Below, piece by piece: positions 1 through 7,214 of a stretch of 64,000 nucleotides of DNA. The notes beneath the pieces were generated by a model. The model was not told where the DNA came from and made no database searches. It saw only the letters and a program-made list of their open reading frames with translations. The DNA is from Oscillospiraceae bacterium. Its GTDB lineage: Bacteria; Bacillota; Clostridia; Oscillospirales; Oscillospiraceae. Within the stretch, counting starts at the first letter, position 1. Each line of letters opens with the position of its first letter. A program made the translations under genes and the position numbers. Location of the stretch: assembly GCA_017522015.1 (NCBI GenBank), contig JAFXAW010000029.1:1-64000 (forward strand), read 5' to 3'.

Positions 1-60
1 CTTCAGGCGGAGTTTTACGATTATCTCAATATCATTTTTCGTTGCTAACCTTATTACCAT
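1..60 (-). CDS. GNAT N-acetyltransferase, N-terminus only (runs off the window)
   Basis: The complementary strand opens at an ATG whose complement is at 58-60, and the frame stays open to base 1. The 20 visible residues begin MVIRLATKND and continue IEIIVKLRLK, which matches the usual beginning of GNAT acetyltransferases (beta-1, then the 'D' and helix-1 'LR' region). An AGAGG Shine-Dalgarno lies 5 bases upstream of the start. The rest of the gene lies left of the window, so the substrate cannot be guessed. This end is much AT-richer than the rest of the window, which suggests a recently acquired gene or an island edge. Confidence 0.55.
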   Translation of the reverse strand, partial: MVIRLATKNDIEIIVKLRLK

Positions 61-124
61 AAAAACCTCTAAATTTATATTTTGCTTAATATGTTCTATT
101 AAATATTCCCAATTAACATCCTCT

Positions 125-158
125 GACAGTTAGATAAATTCAAGTTTATCTAACCGTC
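125..158. promoter_or_regulatory. Perfect 10-bp inverted repeat upstream of the GNAT gene
   Basis: GTTAGATAAA (129-138) and TTTATCTAAC (145-154) form a perfect dyad around a 6-base loop. GAC/GTC pairing just outside extends it after one mismatch. It lies in the AT-rich leader of the leftward GNAT gene and could be an operator or a hairpin; no T-run follows, so it is not a clear terminator. Confidence 0.4.
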
Positions 159-189
159 TGATCTATTTTTTCATGCAGCTGCAATCCAT

Positions 190-223
190 ACAAGAAGCGG
201 GAGAGGGACTCGCCCTCTCCCGC
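190..223 (-). terminator. Hairpin downstream of the carboxylesterase
   Basis: A perfect 11-bp stem, GCGGGAGAGGG (197-207) with CCCTCTCCCGC (213-223) around a 5-base loop, sits 13 bases past the esterase stop codon. On the complementary strand it is followed by TTCTTG, a weak U-tract, so termination is likely but not ideal. Confidence 0.6.
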
Positions 224-235
224 GGAAAAATTTGC

Positions 236-1759
236 TCAGCCGTTATAGCGCTTGTGACCCATGCGCAGGAAGAACTTCATCAGCTCGCTCGGATGCTTCA
301 CTTCCGGCTCCGCCTTGTCACCGAAGAACATACGCGCATCGTTATCGACCGTGTAGGGCTCCCAGTGGGGCATCGGCTCGCCGTCGGCGTCGAGGCCGTT
401 CGGGTCGCCGTTCTTGATGAAGTTGCACCAGTAGTTGCACATCTGGCGCGCCAGATCGTAGTGCTTGCCCTTGAAGGGACGCCAGCACTTTGCCAGCGTT
501 TCAAAGAAGAACCACAGATCGGAGGAGTGGAAGGAACCCGGATTGTCCCAGCCCGGAATCTCGGGGTCGAAGACCCAGTAATACATCGGCTGGTCGTTGC
601 CGGTGCGCTTGCGCTCCTGCCCGACCATGCGGATGGAGAACTCCAGATGCTGCACAGTGGCCTTGTACATCGTCTCGACGAAGGATTCGTCCTTGGACTT
701 GATCAGCTCGAGGAACTCGGCTGCATCGTCACCGAACTGCGCCTTGGCATAGGCCTCCAGCTCCTCAAAGTTCGTTGCCACCGGCTTCATCGGGAACTCG
801 GTGCCGGTGTGGCCGAACATCATCGGAACCTGATTGCCGAAGTTGCTCAAAAGCAGTTTATCGCTCGGCCCAACCAGGAAATTGCCGTCCGGCGAAACCG
901 GGAAGTAGATGTGATACTCCTCCGCCTTGTCGCGGATGTAGGTCGCATCGAGCGCGCGCGCCTCGGCCAGCGTCTTGACGCCGAGCTTCTCAAAGAAATC
1001 CACGCCCACCTGCTCGCACTCCTCGTGCGTTCTGGGAGGTCCGAACATGCTGGGATAGTAAGGCGTAATCATCAGGCCGCTGTCCACGATGGCCTTCTGG
1101 AACAGGCCCTTGTTGAGCGGAGAGACAACCTGCGCGGTGACGCTGCCGCCGCCCGCGGACTGGCCGCCGATGGTGATGTTCTCCGGGTCACCGCCAAAGG
1201 CGGCGATGTTGCGCTTGACCCACATGGTGCCGTAGCGCTGATCGAGGTAACCGAAGTTTCCGCGGAACTCGGGGGATTCCGCCGAGATCTCGGGATGGCA
1301 GAGGAAGCCGAAAGCGCCGAGGCGGTAGTTCACCGTCACAACGACGATGCCGCGGCGTGCGATGCGCTCGCCGTCAAACTCCATCTCCGCGGTGTAGCCC
1401 TCCCGCAGGCCGCCGCCGAAATACCAGACGAAAACCGGCAGCTTCTCGTCCGCACGCTTTGCAGGCGTCCAGACGTTGAGCACCAGGCTGTCCTCGCTCA
1501 TTTCAATCTCGGAATCGACGTGCCACTCGCGGGTGTAGAGGTTATCCTTATCCGTGCCCGGCACGTGCTGCATGGAGATCGGCCCGAATTTATAGGCCTT
1601 GAGCACGCCCTCCCAGTCCTTCGCCGGCTGCGGTGCGCGCCAGCGGTTTTCGCCGACGGGGGGTGCGGCATAGGGGATACCCTTGAACGCTGTGATACGG
1701 GGATCGGCGGCAGGCAGTCCCTCGACCACGCCGTTTTCCACGGTAACTCTTCTGAGCAT
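236..1759 (-). CDS. Type-B carboxylesterase
   Basis: An alpha/beta-hydrolase of the carboxylesterase type-B family, 507 residues and full length. The nucleophile elbow is GGQSAGGG with Ser201. The oxyanion-hole motif FGGG is at 114-117 and the second family signature, SEDSLVLNVWTPA, at 88-100. Glu321 (HTGTEF) and His411 (PGSFHSSD) fit the rest of the Ser-Glu-His triad. There is no signal peptide, so the enzyme is probably cytoplasmic and acts on carboxylic esters of small or aromatic acids; the substrate cannot be read from sequence. An AAAGGAGG site 7 bases before the ATG supports the start. The gene stands alone, with a hairpin downstream. It lies far from the phenol-degradation locus at the other end, so a role in opening plant esters is speculation. 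Confidence 0.9.
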   Translation of the reverse strand: MLRRVTVENGVVEGLPAADPRITAFKGIPYAAPPVGENRWRAPQPAKDWEGVLKAYKFGPISMQHVPGTDKDNLYTREWHVDSEIEMSEDSLVLNVWTPAKRADEKLPVFVWYFGGGLREGYTAEMEFDGERIARRGIVVVTVNYRLGAFGFLCHPEISAESPEFRGNFGYLDQRYGTMWVKRNIAAFGGDPENITIGGQSAGGGSVTAQVVSPLNKGLFQKAIVDSGLMITPYYPSMFGPPRTHEECEQVGVDFFEKLGVKTLAEARALDATYIRDKAEEYHIYFPVSPDGNFLVGPSDKLLLSNFGNQVPMMFGHTGTEFPMKPVATNFEELEAYAKAQFGDDAAEFLELIKSKDESFVETMYKATVQHLEFSIRMVGQERKRTGNDQPMYYWVFDPEIPGWDNPGSFHSSDLWFFFETLAKCWRPFKGKHYDLARQMCNYWCNFIKNGDPNGLDADGEPMPHWEPYTVDNDARMFFGDKAEPEVKHPSELMKFFLRMGHKRYNG

Positions 1760-1811
1760 GTGTTTATCCTCCTTTATTCATTCGGCCTCCGGCCACTTTG
1801 CTCTTGGCCTT

Positions 1812-1840
1812 ATTCTAACAGAAACGCGGGAAAAAGGAAA
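1812..1840 (-). promoter_or_regulatory. Possible promoter of the carboxylesterase
   Basis: On the complementary strand TTTCCT and TAGAAT are separated by 17 bases, about 50 bases upstream of the esterase start. The -35 match is poor. Confidence 0.35.
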
Positions 1841-1850
1841 GCCCTTTTAG

Positions 1851-2125
1851 GCGGACTCACATAGGGATTTATACGGTTTTGAATGAATCTTTTCCTCCAC
1901 AGCGAACCCCATCACTTTTGGAATACATCCAGTATTCCTGCAATCGCTGGTGTCCACTGTGAAGAAAAATCTTCTATTCAAAACTGCAAAGCACTCCAAG
2001 GCGAGAGATTTTTTCTCAAGACAAGATAAAATGCCATGGCAAGGCTGTCGCCTGCCGTGGCATTTTGACGCAGTATTGGGGAAAAAGATCCGTTTTGGAG
2101 CGTATAAATCCCTATGTGAGGCCGC
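1851..2125. repeat. MITE-like element with ~25-bp terminal inverted repeats
   Basis: The sequence at 1851-1876 (core TCACATAGGGATTTATACG) recurs inverted at 2100-2125 (core CGTATAAATCCCTATGTGA), with one mismatch over 25 bases. Weaker symmetry continues inward (GAATCTTTTCCTCC against GGATCTTTTTCCCC) and slightly outward (CGCGGGAAA). The interior holds more dyads: GGAATAC...GTATTCC (1920-1938) and a 16-17 bp imperfect stem at 2028-2066 (AAATGCCA...TGGCATTT). Open frames crossing it show no recognisable protein and no ribosome site. Size, terminal symmetry and lack of coding fit a miniature inverted-repeat transposable element; a structured non-coding RNA is the alternative. A target duplication is not clear. 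Confidence 0.5.
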
Positions 2126-2198
2126 CCTTTCCCCGCGTTTTTCATTTTTTGCCGCGGCGCGCAGCAGGCGCGGGAAACAAAGGCCTTTCCTCTCCATC

Positions 2199-2262
2199 CG
2201 AAAGCGCCGTTTCGCCCCTCGCAAACGCCGCTTCATCCTCCGCAAGCGCCGTTTCGCCACGC
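2199..2262. repeat. Three degenerate 21-bp tandem repeats
   Basis: AAAGCGCCGTTTCGCC, AAACGCCGCTTCATCC and AAGCGCCGTTTCGCC follow each other at a 21-base period between the inverted-repeat element and the lysC terminator. No gene is supported here. Confidence 0.55.
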
Positions 2263-2265
2263 CGG

Positions 2266-2298
2266 ACAAAAAACGGGCGGGCCATTCAGCCCGCCCGT
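2266..2298 (-). terminator. Rho-independent terminator of lysC
   Basis: ACGGGCGGGC (2273-2282) pairs perfectly with GCCCGCCCGT (2289-2298). On the complementary strand the stem is followed by six T residues, 15 bases past the lysC stop. Confidence 0.9.
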
Positions 2299-2312
2299 GT
2301 CCGTATTGGATT

Positions 2313-3521
2313 TTAATTTCCGAAAAACTTGTTATGGATTGCCTGAACCGCCTGATCGGCATAGCGCTTGTCGATCAGCACGCTGATTTTGATCTCGCTG
2401 GTGGAGATCATGCGGATGTTGATCTTCTCATCATAGAGCGCCTCAAACATCAGCGCGGCAACGCCGCTCGCGGACACCATACCCGCGCCGACGACACTGA
2501 CCTTTGCCACGTGCTCGTCCACAGTAACGCCCCGGGCGCCCATCGTCTCCACGACCTTCTCCATGACGCGCATGGCCTCGTCCTTGTCACTTCTCGCCAC
2601 GGTAAAGCTGATATCGTTCGTGTTGTCGTGTCCGACGCTCTGCAGGATAAGGTCCACATTGATCTTGGCCTGCGCCAGAGACCGGAAAACCTTGAACGAA
2701 ACGCCCGGCTCATCCGGGACACCCTCGATTGCGATGCTGACGACTTCGACATCCTTTGCAACGCCGCTGATTCTCATCTGTTCCACTTGCTTGACTACCT
2801 CCTTAACTTTGGTGCCCGGTGCGCGGACATAGCTGGAAAGCACTTCCAGATTCACGCCGTAGCGCTTTGCCATCTCCACAGACCGGTTATGCAGCACCTT
2901 TGCGCCGAGGCTGGCAAGCTCCAGCATCTCGTCGTAGGTGATCTCGTCGAGTTTCTTCGCGCTCGGAACCTTACGGGGATCGGTGGTATAAACGCCTTCC
3001 ACGTCCGTATAGATCTGGCAGCAATCCGCATGCAGCACCGCCGCAAGCGCCACCGCAGAGGTGTCCGACCCGCCGCGACCCAGCGTTGTGATGTCGTCAT
3101 AGCGGTTGATGCCCTGGAAGCCCGTGAACAGCACGATGCGGCGCTTATCCAGCTCCCGGCGCAGACGCTCGCCGGAGATCTTCCGGATGCGCGCGCTGCC
3201 GTAATTGGAATCTGTCGTCAGTCCGACCTGCCAGGCGTTGAGTGAAACAACGGGCAGCCCCAGCTTTTCCAGCGCCATCGCCATGAGCGCGACGGACACC
3301 TGTTCGCCCGTGGACAGGAGCATGTCCAGCTCCCGCTTTGACGGTTTTTCATTGATCTCCGCTGCCTTCTCCAGCAGCTCGTCCGTTGTATCCCCCTGCG
3401 CGGAGAGCACGACGACAACATCGTGTCCCTCGCAATAGGTGTCGGCAATGATGCCCGCGACGCGGCGGATCTTTTCCGCATCCGCCACGGAGCTACCGCC
3501 GAATTTTTGTACGATCAACAT
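2313..3521 (-). CDS. lysC: Aspartate kinase
   Basis: Phosphorylates L-aspartate in the first step to lysine, threonine and methionine. The protein is 402 residues, normal for monofunctional aspartokinases. The N-terminal kinase domain has the KFGGSSV signature at 5-11 and the GRGGSDTSA loop near 155-165. The C-terminal part (about 265 onward) holds two ACT domains, which in this family bind the feedback inhibitor. I chose the ATG at 3521 because GGAGGAGAT lies directly upstream and the protein then begins MLIVQKFGG; a longer frame has no such support. It follows hom on the same strand but has its own strong promoter overlapping the hom stop codon, so the two can be set separately. Confidence 0.95.
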   Translation of the reverse strand: MLIVQKFGGSSVADAEKIRRVAGIIADTYCEGHDVVVVLSAQGDTTDELLEKAAEINEKPSKRELDMLLSTGEQVSVALMAMALEKLGLPVVSLNAWQVGLTTDSNYGSARIRKISGERLRRELDKRRIVLFTGFQGINRYDDITTLGRGGSDTSAVALAAVLHADCCQIYTDVEGVYTTDPRKVPSAKKLDEITYDEMLELASLGAKVLHNRSVEMAKRYGVNLEVLSSYVRAPGTKVKEVVKQVEQMRISGVAKDVEVVSIAIEGVPDEPGVSFKVFRSLAQAKINVDLILQSVGHDNTNDISFTVARSDKDEAMRVMEKVVETMGARGVTVDEHVAKVSVVGAGMVSASGVAALMFEALYDEKINIRMISTSEIKISVLIDKRYADQAVQAIHNKFFGN

Positions 3522-3618
3522 AGGATCTCCTCCGATTGACCGGCGCACAGCTTTTCCGCGCGTCGGCATGGTCTTTCGCGGCAAATCGCCGCGTATCCGG
3601 GCAAAGCCCATCCGTTCT

Positions 3619-3648
3619 ATTATAATCCAACAAGCCCGCTAAGGTCAA
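3619..3648 (-). promoter_or_regulatory. Sigma-A promoter of lysC
   Basis: On the complementary strand TTGACC and TATAAT are spaced 18 bases apart; the -35 overlaps the last codons of hom. The leader of about 90 bases contains small GC hairpins but is too short for a lysine riboswitch. Confidence 0.7.
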
Positions 3649-4850
3649 TCCATAATTCGAATTGCGGCGCGAACGCTGAGCTTTTCGGCATTCTCCTGCT
3701 GCAGCCGCCCCGAGATGGGCGCGGTGATCACGGCGCATTCGCCCTCTGCGGCGCCCTCGATGACGGTCACATCCCCGTAAAGCGCTGCCAGCTCCGCCTC
3801 CGTCGCCTCCGCGCGGACATACCAGCGGCTGACAAGCTCCTCCGTCGGCGCGACGTAGCCTTCCTCCGCCTCGTCCCAGCCGAGGAGCTTGCGCGCGCTG
3901 AGGTGCTTGGCCGCATCAATCACGTCCGCAACCACGGCGCTCGCAGTCGGGCGCTTGCCCGCGCCCGCGCCGTAGAACATCGCCTCGCCAAGCGCGTTGC
4001 CGTTGACGACGATTCCGTTCATCACGCCGTCCACGCCCGCGAGCAGATTGTCTTCCCCAAGCAGATGCGGCGCAACATAGGCGTGGATGCGCCCGTCCTC
4101 ACGGCGCAGCGCGCGGCCGAGCAGCTTGATGACATAGCCGCTCTTTCCGGCCAGCACCACATCCTCCGAGCGGATGCCGGTGATACCCTCGGTGCTGACG
4201 CACGCGGGGTCGACGTTTTTGCCGAAGCACAGATCGGAGAGGATGCAGATCTTGCGGCAGGCGTCGTGTCCCTCGATGTCCGCAGCGGGATTCAGCTCGG
4301 CATAGCCCTTGTCCTGCGCGGAACGCAGCGCGTCCTCGAACGAGGTGCCGTTGCGGATCATCTCGGTGAGAATATAGTTGGTGGTGCCGTTGAGGATGCC
4401 GTAAATCTGCGTGATCTCATTGGCCGTCAGGCACTGCGTGATGGGCCGGATGATCGGAATGCCGCCGCCGACGCTGGCCTCAAACAGATAGTTGACGTTT
4501 TTGCTCTGCGCAATGGACAGCAGCTCCTGCCCACGCGTGGCCACAAGCTCCTTGTTGGAGGTGACAACGCTCTTGCCGGCGGCCAGACAGCGCCGCGTGA
4601 ACTCGTAGGCTGCGCCCACGCCGCCCATCGCCTCCACGACCACCTGCACCTCCGCATCGCTTTCGATGTCGGAAAAATCGTGCGTGAGCATGTGCTGATA
4701 AGGACTGTCCGGGAAATCCCGGGTGTCCAGAATATATTTGACCTCAATGCCGCAGCCCGCATTCCGGGCGATGCGCTCCGCGTTCTCCGCGAGAACCTCC
4801 ACAACGCCGCTTCCAACCGTGCCGAAGCCCATAACCGCAATCTTTATCAT
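3645..4850 (-). CDS. hom: Homoserine dehydrogenase
   Basis: Reduces aspartate semialdehyde to homoserine. It starts MIKIAVMGFGTVGSGVVE, the Rossmann GxGxxG motif for NAD(P). The catalytic domain includes the GILNGTTNYIL segment near 175-185 and the conserved DxxG-type DIEGHDACRK stretch near 215. It is 401 residues. The region after the catalytic core is shorter than in enzymes with a full C-terminal ACT domain, so allosteric control may be reduced or supplied by the neighbouring ACT protein, whose gene ends 37 bases upstream. No thrB or thrC is in the window; see the apgM entry for a possible homoserine kinase. Confidence 0.93.
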   Translation of the reverse strand: MIKIAVMGFGTVGSGVVEVLAENAERIARNAGCGIEVKYILDTRDFPDSPYQHMLTHDFSDIESDAEVQVVVEAMGGVGAAYEFTRRCLAAGKSVVTSNKELVATRGQELLSIAQSKNVNYLFEASVGGGIPIIRPITQCLTANEITQIYGILNGTTNYILTEMIRNGTSFEDALRSAQDKGYAELNPAADIEGHDACRKICILSDLCFGKNVDPACVSTEGITGIRSEDVVLAGKSGYVIKLLGRALRREDGRIHAYVAPHLLGEDNLLAGVDGVMNGIVVNGNALGEAMFYGAGAGKRPTASAVVADVIDAAKHLSARKLLGWDEAEEGYVAPTEELVSRWYVRAEATEAELAALYGDVTVIEGAAEGECAVITAPISGRLQQENAEKLSVRAAIRIMD

Positions 4851-4887
4851 AATCGGAACATCTCCTTCAATATTTCCTGTCCGTCTC

Positions 4888-5328
4888 TCAACCGGCCAGA
4901 ATCTCTGCCCAGATCACACCCTGCATCTCCCGGATGCGCAGCAGCAGATCTCCGCTGCCGGTCGGCGCGTTCTCCACATCCACGGAAATGACGACCAGCG
5001 CCGCGCCGTTCGAGGGCAGGCTCTGGTTGATCGTGAGAATATTTGCGCCGCTCTCGGCAAAAATATTCAACAGCGTACTGAGCCGTCCCGCGCCGTCGCG
5101 CAGCTGCACATGGAAGGTGACAATCCTCTCCTGCCGCCGGTCGCGAAAATCGCTGATCGCATCGCGATATTTGTAAAACGCGCTGCGGCTGATTCCCACG
5201 CGGGCAGCAGCCTCGGCGATCGTGCGGCATTCGCCCGTCTCCGTCAGCTCCTTGACCTGCATCACCTTCAGGAATATCTCCGGCAGCATCTCCGCGTCCA
5301 CAAGATAATATCTTTTTCCTGTTGCCAT
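4888..5328 (-). CDS. ACT-domain regulator, UPF0735/PheB type
   Basis: A 146-residue protein with a helix-turn-helix-like segment at about 36-58 (RTIAEAAARVGISRSAFYKY) followed by an ACT domain at about 70-146 (TFHVQLRDGAGRLSTLLN). This is the UPF0735 family, historically called PheB. Members are thought to sense an amino acid and regulate amino-acid genes. Its position immediately before hom points to threonine/homoserine control, which is inference. The start is set by AAGGCGG upstream and the family-typical YYLV beginning; the frame is open further upstream without support. Confidence 0.85.
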   Translation of the reverse strand: MATGKRYYLVDAEMLPEIFLKVMQVKELTETGECRTIAEAAARVGISRSAFYKYRDAISDFRDRRQERIVTFHVQLRDGAGRLSTLLNIFAESGANILTINQSLPSNGAALVVISVDVENAPTGSGDLLLRIREMQGVIWAEILAG

Positions 5329-5378
5329 TTTGTCCGCCTTTCGTGGCCATTTGTCTTTGAGCGGTGTATTTTCATCAC

Positions 5379-5408
5379 ATCTTAACACAGAATCACAGCG
5401 AAATGCAA
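5379..5408 (-). promoter_or_regulatory. Probable promoter of the ACT-hom operon
   Basis: On the complementary strand TTGCAT and TAAGAT are spaced 18 bases, about 50 bases upstream of the ACT gene start. Confidence 0.5.
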
Positions 5409-5479
5409 TCCTCTCTTTCCATAAAAATCGAGCATATTTTACCCCCTGCGTATCCCCTTTGCACAAGGAGGCATGTCCC

Positions 5480-5854
5480 TTGCATAAAAAATCGGCATCA
5501 AGGCTGCGCTGCGCGCTCAGCGGCGCGGCAGCCGGCCTGATTAACGGCTTCTTCGGCGGGGGCGGCGGACAGCTTCTCGTTCCGCTCCTGCGCCGCTGGT
5601 GCGCTTTAGAGGAGAAGCAGGCTTTCGCCACCTGCGTTGCCGTCATCGCGCCGCTGTGCGCCTTCGGCGGCGGCGCTGCGCTGCTGCGCGGCACGGTCTC
5701 GCTCTCGCAGGTCTGGCCCTATCTGCTCGGCGGCGCTGTTGGAGGGCTGATCGCCGGAAAGACCTTCAAAAAGCTCTCGGGCACGGCTTTGCGGCGGCTG
5801 CTCGCCCTGCTGATTCTGTACGGAGGGGTGAAAAGCCTGTTTTGGAGCGCCTGA
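5480..5854 (+). CDS. TSUP-family transporter, N-terminal half protein
   Basis: A 124-residue membrane protein with about four hydrophobic segments and the TSUP (TauE/SafE) repeat motif FFGGGGGQLLVPLL near residue 20. Normal TSUP transporters are about 250 residues and contain two such halves; this gene encodes one. No in-frame ATG works: the ATG at 5473 is in another frame and stops at once. A TTG at 5480 sits 8 bases after a perfect AAGGAGG and is the evident start. Its 3' end overlaps the second half-gene by 13 bases. TSUP proteins move sulfite, sulfonates, organic acids or similar anions; the substrate is unknown. Confidence 0.8.
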   Translation: MHKKSASRLRCALSGAAAGLINGFFGGGGGQLLVPLLRRWCALEEKQAFATCVAVIAPLCAFGGGAALLRGTVSLSQVWPYLLGGAVGGLIAGKTFKKLSGTALRRLLALLILYGGVKSLFWSA

Positions 5855-6210
5855 TCGCAATCCTTGTCGGCGCGGCAGCCGGCGTGCTCTCCGGCTGGGG
5901 CGTGGGCGGCGGGACGCTTCTGCTGCTGTATCTGAGCGTTTTCACGGATACGGAGCTCGCTGCCGCACAGGGAATCAATTTGCTGTACTTCCTGCCCTGC
6001 AGCGCGGCGGCGCTGATCTCCCATTTCAAAAACAAACAGGTGTCGCTGCGCGCGGCGATCCCGGCCGCGGCGGCGGGCACGCTGTGCGCGCTGCTCGCCT
6101 CCCGGCTCTCATCCGCGCTGGACGCCGCGCTGCTCAAAAAGATTTTCGGTGCGTTTCTGATCGTCGTGGGTCTCCTGGAGCTCTTCGGCAAAAAGAAGGC
6201 GGAGAAATGA
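5842..6210 (+). CDS. TSUP-family transporter, C-terminal half protein
   Basis: A 122-residue protein with about four hydrophobic segments and the matching TSUP repeat motif GWGVGGGTLLLLYL. It is in a different frame from the preceding half and overlaps it, so translation is probably coupled. The best start is a TTG at 5842 with GGAGGGG 13 bases upstream; CTG at 5851 is an alternative. The charged tail GKKKAEK fits a cytoplasmic C-terminus. The two halves probably form a heterodimer equal to one full TSUP carrier. Confidence 0.78.
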   Translation: MERLIAILVGAAAGVLSGWGVGGGTLLLLYLSVFTDTELAAAQGINLLYFLPCSAAALISHFKNKQVSLRAAIPAAAAGTLCALLASRLSSALDAALLKKIFGAFLIVVGLLELFGKKKAEK

Positions 6211-6219
6211 GCACGGTAA

Positions 6220-6241
6220 GCGCCGGTTATCTCTCCGGCGC
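6220..6241 (+). terminator. Hairpin after the TSUP pair
   Basis: GCGCCGG pairs with CCGGCGC around an 8-base loop just past the stop codon. There is no T-run, so it may be only an RNA-stabilising hairpin. Confidence 0.35.
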
Positions 6242-6369
6242 GCAGCAGAAAGGCTCTGCGGCACGATAGGACAGGCCGCCTGGCCGCAGCGCAGAAGCCT
6301 CCCCGACGCCGACGGAAAAGTCGCTCCTGCGTGCGGCAAAAACCGCCCGCCATACAGCGGTGAGAACTC

Positions 6370-6407
6370 TTGCCAATAGCGGACATTTATGGTATAGTAG
6401 CCTATAC
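6370..6407 (+). promoter_or_regulatory. sufCB promoter with an operator-like palindrome
   Basis: TTGCCA (6370-6375), a 17-base spacer and TATAGT (6393-6398) form a near-consensus sigma-A promoter. A perfect dyad, GTATAG (6392-6397) TAGC CTATAC (6402-6407), covers the -10 and the likely start point, where a bound repressor would block transcription. Confidence 0.65.
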
Positions 6408-6487
6408 TCTGGCCATTCTGCCGGAATTACTGTCCGCGCCGGGCTTTTCCCGCGCGGCACTTCAACAGGAAAAGAGAGAAACCGCCT

Positions 6488-7201
6488 ATGCTTGAACTGC
6501 AGAACATCTGTTTTTCCGCCCCGTCGGACGAGGGCCGCAGACTTATTCTGGATAACGTAAGCCTTCAGATCGACGAGGGCTTCACCGCCATCACCGGCCC
6601 GAACGGCAGCGGCAAGTCCACGCTTGCGCGCATCATCATGGGCATGGTCACGCCCGACAGCGGCCGCATTCTTTTTAACGGTGAGGACATCACCGATATG
6701 GGCATCACGGAGCGTGCGCAAAGGGGCATCGCCTTTGCGTTTCAGCAGCCCGTCCGCTTCAAGGGGCTGACCGTGCGCGACCTCATCTCCCTCGCCGCGG
6801 GGCGCAATATGAGCGTATCCGAAACCTGCGAGAGTCTGAGCGAGGTTGGCCTGTGTGCGCGCGATTATGTGGACAGAGAGGTGGACACCACGCTCTCCGG
6901 CGGCGAGCTCAAGCGCATCGAGATCGCCATGACCATTGCCCGCGGCGCGGCACTCACCCTTTTTGACGAGCCGGAGGCCGGCATCGACCTGTGGAGCTTT
7001 TCCAGCCTCATCAAGGTCTTTGAGCGCATGCGCGAGCGCTGCGGCGGCAAACTCATCGTCATCTCCCACCAGGAGCGTATTCTGGATATTGCCGACCGCA
7101 TCATCGTCATCGCCGACGGTAAGGTCTCGCGGGACGGCTCCGCGCAGGCGCTTTTGCCCGAGCTGCTCTCCGGCGCCGTGGCCTGCGAAAAGCTGCAATA
7201 A
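6488..7201 (+). CDS. sufC: Fe-S cluster assembly ATPase SufC
   Basis: A soluble ABC ATPase of 237 residues. It has Walker A GPNGSGKST (about 38-46), the Q-loop FQQPVRFKG, the signature LSGGELKR (about 137-144) and Walker B LTLFDEPEAG, with His of the H-loop in VISHQ. The FDEPEAGID variant is typical of SufC rather than of transport ATPases. It drives the SufB scaffold during Fe-S cluster assembly. sufB follows after 13 bases. No sufS, sufU or sufD is nearby, so this is the minimal two-gene SUF arrangement of many anaerobes and archaea. Confidence 0.9.
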   Translation: MLELQNICFSAPSDEGRRLILDNVSLQIDEGFTAITGPNGSGKSTLARIIMGMVTPDSGRILFNGEDITDMGITERAQRGIAFAFQQPVRFKGLTVRDLISLAAGRNMSVSETCESLSEVGLCARDYVDREVDTTLSGGELKRIEIAMTIARGAALTLFDEPEAGIDLWSFSSLIKVFERMRERCGGKLIVISHQERILDIADRIIVIADGKVSRDGSAQALLPELLSGAVACEKLQ

Positions 7202-7214
7202 GGGGGAGCGCGTC

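Noticed and set aside
2199..2362. Arg-rich minus-strand peptide over the 21-bp repeats
   Set aside because: The repetitive Arg/Lys translation reflects the DNA repeat; no ribosome site or homology supports it.
1950..3245. A plus-strand open frame across the inverted-repeat element and lysC
   Set aside because: It overlaps lysC antisense, crosses a terminator and the repeat element, and has no ribosome site.
3522..3612. Lysine riboswitch ahead of lysC
   Set aside because: The leader is only about 90 bases and lacks the expected structure.
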